A DNA stretch of 64,000 nt from Meghimatium bilineatum (taxonomy: Eukaryota; Mollusca; Gastropoda; Stylommatophora; Philomycidae): positions 28,971,860 through 29,035,859 of the forward strand of contig CM067309.1 in NCBI GenBank assembly GCA_034231615.1, given 5' to 3'. Position numbers and translations under genes: made by a program. Below are positions 56,855-64,000 of the stretch, one piece after another; position 1 is the first letter of the stretch; each line of letters opens with the position of its first letter. The notes beneath the pieces were generated by a model that was not told the origin of the DNA, searched no databases, and saw only the letters and a program-made list of their open reading frames with translations.

Positions 56855-57110
56855 TCACCATCATCAAATGCCGTCTCCGCAACGAAGGCTGGCTGCAGTA
56901 GACATCCAACATCCCATGTCTTCTGTTTTGGTGGTGCACACTGCTAGGCTGTAACCTTTCCATCTTGTAATATTACTCTCCTACTTGTATCTCTGCCTAC
57001 CTTTTCTCTCGCCGCCCCTTGACTTCACCCTCAAGTACTGTATGTCTTCATTAAGGTGTCATGTCTTTAATATGTCCAAAATATATTATTTCTCTATACA
57101 TTGTATAAAC
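56855..57110 (-). pseudogene. LINE family A, C-terminus and 3' end
   Basis: Plus strand reads ACCATCATCAAATGCCGTCT, GCAACGAAGGCTGGCTGCAG, TGGTGGTGCACACTGCTAGG, TATCTCTGCCTACCTTTTCT and CTTTAATATGTCCAAAATAT. It is the reverse complement of 13055-13285 with its (TGA)n tail shortened to ATCATCA. Confidence 0.8.
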
Positions 57111-57310
57111 TGTACACAATGCATTAAGCACCATATTTTGTTGCATTTTCTTGTCATATTATTTCTTACTTACTGAACTTGTTTCTTCTTTCTACTCTCT
57201 AATTCGAATATATGTCAGTTGTCTGTAAGTCTATTGAGTATTCATCTGTTTTCCTTATACAAGTATTTCATTATTTTTTATATTGTTTTATGTTTATTGG
57301 TATTTATTAT
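57110..57310. other. Unassigned T-rich interval
   Basis: May extend the LINE A copy. Not resolvable. Confidence 0.4.
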
Positions 57311-57312
57311 TC

Positions 57313-57392
57313 ACAAATTATGCAGTATTCTAGTTTATTATTCGCGAACTGTGCAGTATTCTAGTTTATTATTCGCGAACTGTGCAGTGTTC
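57313..57392. repeat. Minisatellite, period 31 bp, 2.5 copies
   Basis: TGTGCAGTATTCTAGTTTAT then TATTCGCGAAC, repeated. Confidence 0.92.
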
Positions 57393-57394
57393 TA

Positions 57395-58635
57395 TTTTAG
57401 AATGATTGGACTATGTCATGAATTTTTGTCAATCTTGGGTCACACTGCATATGAAGGAGTTGATTCTAGGACACACGTCTACAGCAGATTTAATCACCCC
57501 GGGGATCATGTTAATCCTTGACATTTTGGCCAGGCAAGCCTCCTTATTATAATCGCACGTTCTACGGGAGAGATTAGACATGTTTTATCTCGCGTGAGTG
57601 CTTGTGCTGATCCACGTAGCCTATACCCCCTCATCCCAGCTTCATTGACAGCTTCTATACAAGCGTATGTTGAAGTTACTGGTGCAATTTTTTTTTACAG
57701 GATTTCTGGTATTCATTTGAAATTGTACCAATTCAAAATAGTATTTTGTTTTCTACTTTGAAACGGAATTCGCTTTTGTTTTAAATGCTCCTGGCGTACA
57801 CAAAACACATTATAGATATAGACACACTTCTTGGGGAAAAAAATATGTTTGTCATTAAGAGTACGTGTAATCAATACTGTCGAACATCCTCGAAATATAC
57901 AAATATCAATTCATAAAAATAAGTATTAAAATATTTTGGCTTGGCAGATGAGTTAGTGTCAGGCTTTTTTCACCAGCGTTGTCCTGGCAGATTTATGTCT
58001 GGTTTGCCAGCTTGAAATGTGTAAAGATTTATTTTAATGCGTCATTACGGGTGTTGGCTTATTTTTGGCAGATCTTTCTGATACGTATCTTGTAATTAGA
58101 GCATTCATTTGAAGTACGTTAGTGACAGTGTTTCCTTCTGTATTTGCTGTGTACTTGTTTCTATTTATCTTAACTAAACTCTATTTTCTTACTTCGATTA
58201 ATTTTGTAACTATACTGTAAGAAATATTTCATAAATCATTCTTTCTATATTGAGATTAGGATATATACAATATAATAGCCGTGTTCTGTCAGACTCCCTG
58301 GAATGCGCTATAAATAGCACGTTTACCTCATTCATCATCACTTATGGTGGACGAACACACACATCAGTAAAAGAACTATTGAAGGAAATAAAATATACAC
58401 TATTTTTGACATATAAAACGACGTACCTGGTTGAAGACTTTATATGAAGGACTGTGAGAAAGTGACCGGCAGAGGCGAATGTTGAAGGAAAACATGAGTT
58501 GAATAATGTACAATATATTAGAATGCATCAACAAGGCACGAGACGGAGGATCACAGGGTTCCGCTTGAGCCAGGCTTTGATGAGGAAATCTAATGATGCT
58601 GCTTTTTCTATCTCTGCTTACTCCATCATTTTATC
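57395..58635. other. Unassigned interval
   Basis: No gene, RT, transposase or dispersed repeat recognised over about 1.2 kb. A 65-codon frame at 58250-58447 has no motif. Confidence 0.5.
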
Positions 58636-58647
58636 TCTACATACTCA

Positions 58648-58915
58648 CTCAGGTTATCTATACTTACTGTATCAAGTTATCTATACTTACTACATCAAGT
58701 TATCTATACTTACTACATCAAGTTATCTATACTTACTACATCAAGTTATCTATACTTACTACATCAAGTTATCTATACTTACTGCATCAAGTTATCTATA
58801 CTTACTGCATCAAGTTATCTATACTTACTGCATCAAGTTATCTATACTTACTGCATCGAGTTATCTATACTTACTACATCAATTTATCTTTACTTACTGC
58901 ATCACGTGATCTATA
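58648..58915. repeat. Minisatellite, period 23 bp, about 12 copies
   Basis: TATCTATACTTACTACATCA then AGT, with TACTGC variants. Plus frames of 119 and 136 codons are the unit read in cycling frames. Confidence 0.95.
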
Positions 58916-58959
58916 CGTTATCTATAAGTACACTGGTAATGATTTCTGTTAGATCTACT

Positions 58960-59340
58960 TTGGAAATAATTATAGTTACAAACTGCAAGAAATAATCATA
59001 ATACAAATCATAGTTACAAACTGCAAGAAATAATCATAATACACATCCACCAAGTAATCATAATTGAATCAATAAATAAACAGGGTAGACCTTTCAGTGT
59101 TGTAGGGTTACCACATTGTATGTTTTAGCACAGAAAGTACTCCATCAATTTCTATCTTCAACGATGCCGATGAGTGAGGACAAATCTTGTCCTATTTCTT
59201 GATATCGTATGTCCATGCCTTTATTTAACATCCTCTTCTGCTCTCCCCTATGACAGTCCCCTGCAGTATTGTTTTTGACCAGGAATCATGTCTACATACA
59301 TGTCCACACCATACTAGTTTTTAGTTTTAATCCTAATTAA
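58960..59340. other. Unassigned interval with a 38-bp two-copy repeat
   Basis: AATCATAATACAAATCATAG to GCAAGAAAT repeats near 58975-59045. Otherwise nothing. Confidence 0.5.
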
Positions 59341-59344
59341 ATAT

Positions 59345-59575
59345 TCACGAAATAATCATGGTAAATACACGAAAAAATCATAGTTCAAACCATACGAAAT
59401 AATCATAGTTCAAATCCCACGAACTAATCATAGTTAAAAACCCACGAACTAATTATAGTTAAAAACTCACGAACTAATCATAGTGAAAAACCCACGAACT
59501 AATCATAGTTAAAAACCCACGAACTAATCATAGTTAAAACCCACGAACTAATCATAGTTAAAATTCATAATACAA
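59345..59575. repeat. Minisatellite, period about 25 bp, 8-9 copies
   Basis: CCCACGAACTAATCATAGTT then AAAAA. Earlier units are more diverged than the later ones. Confidence 0.92.
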
Positions 59576-59684
59576 TATCAGCAGATGAAACTGTATAGAA
59601 AAAATCATATCCAGTTGAAAAAACATTCGGAATAAAAATGAAGTTGAAACTAAAATGCAAATAATTGGCACTAATATTGTCAAG

Positions 59685-59928
59685 CAGTGGTCTCAATTGG
59701 TCATGTGCTTCTCCTAGGGGACACCAAAACTTGAAGGGGGACTGATAAACATTTTGAAATTAAGTGGTTATACGAAGGACGATAAACAATCACTTGGACG
59801 ATAAACAGCAACACTAATAACGATAAAGGAATGTGATGTTATAAGCGTCAGTTGCTTTCTTTAAGGCACCAGTGAGATAGATGTGTCCCAAAAGGGAACA
59901 CGGGCCACACAAATGTTGAGAACCACTC
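59685..59928. mobile_element. hAT-like MITE, about 244 bp
   Basis: The left end CAGTGGTCTCAATTGGTCATGTG and the right end CACACAAATGTTGAGAACCACTC form inverted repeats of the CAGTGGTTCTCAAC class that characterises hAT elements. Interior includes AAGGGGGACTGATAAACATT. The outermost base of the right end differs and no 8-bp duplication is seen, so the copy is old. Confidence 0.5.
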
Positions 59929-59929
59929 A

Positions 59930-60360
59930 TAGAAACATTCAAAGCGGACCATATTAGAAATAATCAAGGCTTAAACTATAAATAACTGTAGCTGAATTCA
60001 TCTTTCAGAATTATGCAACGACCATACGTCCTAATATAACCACGATGGACTACACATGATTAAAAGTGGTCATTTCCAGTTTTTCCTCCAAATTCCACGA
60101 GACTACATAGGACATAATCACAAGTGATTGCCGAGAAAATCTATTTGGACGTGATCTGGAACGTATTTAGAGGATGTGTGCGAGATTGGACGAGATTACT
60201 AACATTGCAGTGGACACGTGTCATCTTCTACAGCAGACACGACAAGCTTAGGCTATCGAATGGATGGATTCTTTTAGATCTATAGCTCTTGAGTGAGATG
60301 TAGAATGGACTCGCGGAAATTGAACGGGAAAATGATTTAATCTGAAGGAAATAGCGTTAT
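59930..60360. other. Unassigned interval
   Basis: Nothing recognised. Confidence 0.5.
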
Positions 60361-60364
60361 ATAT

Positions 60365-60365
60365 G

Positions 60366-60422
<57 letters not shown>
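60365..60422. repeat. (AT)n microsatellite
   Basis: Pure AT run ending at a LINE C tail fragment. Confidence 0.97.
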
Positions 60423-60423
<1 letters not shown>

Positions 60424-60425
<2 letters not shown>

Positions 60426-60530
60426 AAGAACGGCACATAATAGCTTTGAACAGACAGAATTGGAGAGATCTGACCTGACCTCGGTCCTATGCGCTAACTT
60501 CAGCGCAAAAGGAAAATGAAATGAATAATA
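60424..60530 (+). pseudogene. LINE family C, 3' end fragment (first copy)
   Basis: CAAGAACGGCACATAATAGC, TTTGAACAGACAGAATTGGA and TAACTTCAGCGCAAAAGGAA closely match 61162-61255 (second copy). Confidence 0.8.
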
Positions 60531-60554
60531 TGTATATAAAACACATCCAACGCA

Positions 60555-61257
60555 AATTTAGGAATCAAATGGATAAATAAAAGAACACTAGAAAAGCTGG
60601 ATTATGCCGATGATCTTGAACTATTGAGTGAAAACCATCAAGATGCACAAACAAAAACTGATAGATTAAAACTCATCGCAGAACAAACAGGTCTGTCATG
60701 ACAGAAATTACAACTCGCATTGCACTAGCATTATGTGCCTTTAACAATTGTCTAATATCTGGAGGTCAAAGTCAATCAGCACACGCACGAAAATGCGCTT
60801 ATTTAATTACTGCGTTATTCCGATGCTATCATATGGATATGAGAGCTGGAAAAGATTTTTATCTCTAGAAAAGAAATTACTGAGTTTCGAGAACAAATGT
60901 CTTCGTAGGATAACTAATACCCATTGGAGTGAATTCAAATAGAATGATAAAATCAGAAAAGAATCAATAAAAATTTCATCGCAGATGTTATCAGAAAACG
61001 CCGTTGGTCCTATATCGGACATTTCCTACGCGTAGACATCAACAGAATACACCACCAATCTCTTGAATGGATACCTATAGGCAAAAGAGCCAGGGGTAGA
61101 CCAAAAAGAAGCACTCAGAAGAACAATACTTAGAGAAAGTAAAACAATCAATATCCATACTATTCAAGAACAACACAGAATAGCTTTGAACAGACATAAT
61201 TGGAGAGATCTAACCTCTGCCCTATGCGCTAACTTCAGCGCAAATGGAAAATAATTG
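60555..61257 (+). pseudogene. LINE family C, YADD box to 3' end
   Basis: LDYADDLELLSENHQDAQTK (60600-60660; YADD intact), IAEQTGLS, a CVIPMLSYGYESWKRFLSLE block, RRWSYIGHFLRVD, RARGRPKRST, then ALNRHNWRDLTSALCANF and AKWK with a stop. The frames are shifted, but the catalytic Asp pair is kept. Only the part from the palm to the end is present. Confidence 0.82.
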
Positions 61258-61326
61258 AACGATTGAATATATATATTTATGGTTCTTGTTTGACATCTGT
61301 AATTACCTCTATTCTGTTTCTTACAA

Positions 61327-61385
<59 letters not shown>
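61327..61385. repeat. Compound (CA)n-(TA)n microsatellite
   Basis: About 13 CA then about 17 TA dinucleotides. Confidence 0.97.
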
Positions 61386-61388
<3 letters not shown>

Positions 61389-61419
61389 TTTATAACGATA
61401 CTAAAGTAACCCTTTTGGT

Positions 61420-61792
61420 TAAGATCATGTGTTTCCGTGTGGCAACATATGGATACAAGACTTGGACTTTAAACCTTTAAACAAGACAATATCTAAAAGA
61501 ATAGATTCATTTGAAATGAAATGCTAAAGAAATATCCTACGAATAGCATGTACAGAGAAAACGAAACACATTGAAGTTTTGAAATTACTCAAACTAAATG
61601 AAGGGTGGCTTCTAAATACCATCATAAGAAAGAAGCTACAGTATTTTGGACACTTAAAGCGACTTGATGGTAACCGAAGGCTGATTCTGGAGGGCAGAGT
61701 GCCAGGTGAGCTGAAAAATCAAGGGATAAATATTCCAGTGTTGAGTAACAACCCTAAACAGGAAGCAGGTGGCTGGAGTAACACCGGGCAAA
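61420..61792 (+). pseudogene. LINE family A-like, C-terminal domain
   Basis: VATYGYKTWTLN, RIDSFEMKC, TKHIEVLKLLKLNEGWLLNT, IIRKKLQYFGHLKRLDGN, RLILEGRVPGE. Similar to 12900-13140 and, on the minus strand, 25640-25985. It breaks off near 61715, where the RGRP-like box should follow, and continues as unrelated sequence up to the hairpin. Confidence 0.75.
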
Positions 61793-61875
61793 TGTCAAGA
61801 TAAACAAAAATAGGTAGATGTGTTACCAAAATTTTATTCTGGTAACACATCTACCTATTTTTGTTTATCTTGACA
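61793..61875. repeat. Perfect inverted repeat, 36-bp arms, 11-nt loop
   Basis: Left arm 61793-61828 begins TGTCAAGATAAAC and right arm 61840-61875 ends GTTTATCTTGACA, perfect over 36 bp with loop AAATTTTATTC. CAGGTGAGCTGA occurs at 61703-61714 and again at 61874-61885, overlapping the right arm end. Confidence 0.97.
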
Positions 61876-61959
61876 GGTGAGCTGACCAATTCATGCTTGC
61901 CTGGGACAGAAAAACATTCAGAGTATCCACAAAGTAGACAACGTTCTGGGAATGTGCGT

Positions 61960-62104
61960 TCTGGGAACCCAGCATGTTTTGGCTGTAGTGATTTTCTAGG
62001 CAATATAAATACGTTCAGTAGTTTGCCAGTGCTTTATGAACGGTCCGGATAGGCAATTGCCTGTGGCGGAGATCGAACTCGGTACCTTGGTACCTAAAAG
62101 AGGT

Positions 62105-62105
<1 letters not shown>
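61960..62105 (-). mobile_element. SINE H with tRNA-like head
   Basis: Minus strand: CCAAGGTACCGAGTTCGATC (B-box region), CCGCCACAGGCAATTGCC, then AAAGCACTGGCAAACTACTG, TATTTATATTGCCTAGAAAA and AAAACATGCTGGG. This copy shows head and core together, tying the tRNA-like heads elsewhere to the H core. Confidence 0.65.
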
Positions 62106-62392
<287 letters not shown>

Positions 62393-62394
62393 TT

Positions 62395-62525
62395 ATGTAT
62401 GTAATTATGTAATTATGTATGTATGTATGTATGCATGCATGTATGTATGTATGTATGTATGTATGTATGTATGTATGTATGTATGTATGTATGTATGTAT
62501 GTATGTATGTATGAATGTATGTATA
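62395..62525. repeat. (GTAT)n microsatellite
   Basis: About 130 bp of GTAT/GCAT tetramers, running straight into LINE B. A frame stays open through it (four bases, cycling) and fuses to the LINE reading frame. Confidence 0.97.
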
Positions 62526-63060
62526 AAATTCCAGATACCACTGTCCTTGATAGAGCTGGTATCCCAAGCATTGACACGATCCTGATGCAGACACAGATTC
62601 GTTGGGCAGGTCATTTGGTGCGTATGCCAGACCATCGTCTGCCAAAGATATTTCTCTATGGTGAGCTAGAGAAGGGTATACGATCTCAAGGTGGCCAAAG
62701 GAAGCGCTACAAGGACTCGTTAAAGAACTCACTGAAAGCCTTTGAAATAGACCACGATACATGGGAAGAACTTGCACAAAATAGATCTACATGGCGTTCT
62801 AAAATAGAAAAGAGCGCATCATCTTGTGTAAAGAAAAGAAATGCAGCAGCTCAACAGCGGAGATCAGCTAGAAAGTCACGGATAGACCAAGATCCGTCTA
62901 CAGTCGTTATTCCATGTCCAAACTGTCCATGGACATTTACAGCTCGAACAGGGCTCATTAGCCATCTACGAACTCATAATCAAGGACATAACTAAAATTG
63001 AATTTTCAAAAGTGGATGTAACAAATGGTCATCATCACTTGTGATGGATGAACAACATAA
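62525..63060 (+). pseudogene. LINE family B, C-terminal 150 codons intact, with C2H2 finger
   Basis: [111 protein letters not shown], then VIPCPNCPWTFTARTGLISH and LRTHNQ. C-x2-C at CPNC and H-x3-H at HLRTH form a C2H2 finger. This is the only copy with an uninterrupted C-terminus. It is 5'-truncated exactly at the GTAT repeat. The 3' UTR is 62994-63055. Confidence 0.9.
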
Positions 63061-63064
63061 GAAA

Positions 63065-63800
63065 AAACATATATAAATCAATAAAAATTAATGTATCTAA
63101 ACGGGAACGTTGTTATGAGAAACATATTATCATAACCATTATTAATCTCGTCATATGATAATTATCTCATATTTTTAAGCGCCATCTTTCGTGTTGTTTT
63201 CGTCCAAATTTGTATTATTATTATTTTCTCCTGAAATTAAAGTTTTAATTAATAAAATCTAATTTGAAATGTAAAATGAACATTTAATCCGGACTCTTGT
63301 AGCAAGCAATTCTATGTTGAAATATTTGTACTCGTTGCTATGACAGTGGCTGCTGCTTAAAACTATATTGTTTCGTTATTTGGTCATTACGCTCAAGTGT
63401 ATTATCCGAAATAGAAAGAATGACACATAATTTTTTTAAATCCTTGTTTTCAATACAGCACATGTTTGCTGCGCTATTTCATAATCTCGTGATTTCTAAA
63501 AATATGGTTTCATATTTTAACGAGAGAAACGGAACGAAATTTCCGCATTCCGACTTGCAAAAACTAGCATCGATTTCTAATAAAATCCTCACTCCAGACG
63601 TCTGCGTGAGGATGTTTGAGGAGTGATTCCAATATAGAAAAGTAAACCGCCTGCAACAGAAGGTAAAAGTTCTAAAAGGAACAATTTTCTGGTGCTTGCA
63701 ATATGCTTTTAGATTTCATATCAACACATGAAGACAATATAGTATCGACATTGCATATTATGTTTCTCTATTTCAGGGTGATGTCTGTCAATGTCTTGTT
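63065..63800. other. Unassigned AT-rich interval
   Basis: No family recognised. A 68-codon frame at 63420-63626 has fairly ordinary amino-acid composition, but no motif and no match known to me. Confidence 0.45.
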
Positions 63801-63805
63801 TATCC

Positions 63806-64000
63806 ATTAACTGTTAAAGCATACATCAGACTTTTGTATAATTCTGTGTCGACAGCCAATGTGTTCCAATTCTGGTATTATTTTGGTTATTTGTCTGATG
63901 CTATCGTTTCTAATTCCATCTCTTAATGACACTCCGAGTATTCTTCGTAGACATGTCATTTCTGCTGTCACTATTTTTCTTTTGTCTTGTGTTGTCATTG
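63806..64000 (-). pseudogene. LINE family D, C-terminal fragment, runs off the window
   Basis: Minus-strand frame 63807-63998: KRKIVTAEMTCLRRILGVSL, RDGIRNDSIRQITKIIPELE, HIGCRH. It matches the ....EM..LRRI.GV...D.IRN..IR post-RT segment, like 54100-54200 at family D. The start lies beyond 64000. Confidence 0.75.

Noticed and set aside
63420-63626. 68-codon frame with ordinary composition
   Set aside because: No domain, no Kozak or splice evidence that I can judge, isolated. Left as unassigned.

Overview
This is gene-poor, repeat-dominated DNA from an animal nuclear genome. The evidence is AT-rich sequence, many decayed non-LTR retrotransposons (LINEs), tRNA-headed SINEs, cut-and-paste transposon relics, long (AT)n, (AGT)n and (CT)n microsatellites, and more than twenty unrelated minisatellites. 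The mix resembles an invertebrate, perhaps a lophotrochozoan such as a mollusc, but no sequence fixes the taxon. I found no convincing host gene, rRNA, functional tRNA, CRISPR array or bacterial-type operon. Every recognisable coding stretch is a broken piece of a mobile element.

Five LINE groups can be told apart, and the letters are mine. Family A ends in a basic RGR-type C-terminus and a (TGA)n tail (1-285, 12.9-13.3, 25.3, 31.8-32.7, 56.9 kb), with relatives at 17.95, 19.9, 25.7 and 61.4 kb. Family B carries a C-terminal C2H2 zinc finger (1.4-2.9, 16.1-17.3, 24-25, 31, 50.3-51 and 62.5-63.1 kb). Family C lies at 60.4-61.3 kb. Family D has a KRWITEIKE-like C-terminus (17.8, 53.8-55.1 and 63.8-64 kb). 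Family I is an I-superfamily element with RNase H, always on the minus strand (11.7, 20.2, 34.9, 37.5-39.3 and 51.9 kb). An extra reverse-transcriptase relic lies at 14.2-14.5 kb.

Short dispersed repeats are SINE E (about 280 bp with a (GAA)n tail, well bounded by a target-site duplication at 54.25-54.53 kb), its short relative F, SINE H (tRNA-like head plus a conserved core), and element G (about 1-1.3 kb, two main copies, unclassified), whose end resembles part of SINE E. DNA-transposon relics are a Tc1/mariner-like DDE transposase decayed beyond any open frame (26.7-27.8 kb) and two small hAT-like elements (15.1 and 59.7 kb).

Layout: 0-10 kb, LINE A and B relics and seven minisatellites. 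10-26 kb, mixed LINE, SINE and microsatellite DNA. 26-28.5 kb, the DDE relic. 29-36 kb, minisatellites, LINE A and nested repeats. 36-40 kb, the best-preserved family I copy. 41-44 kb, two very large satellite-like arrays. 45-56 kb, element G twice, the 27-bp array, and LINE B, I and D copies. 56-64 kb, LINE A, B and C copies, microsatellites and a perfect 36-bp hairpin. Nothing here works as a pathway. The structure is explained by nested insertion, tandem expansion and decay.
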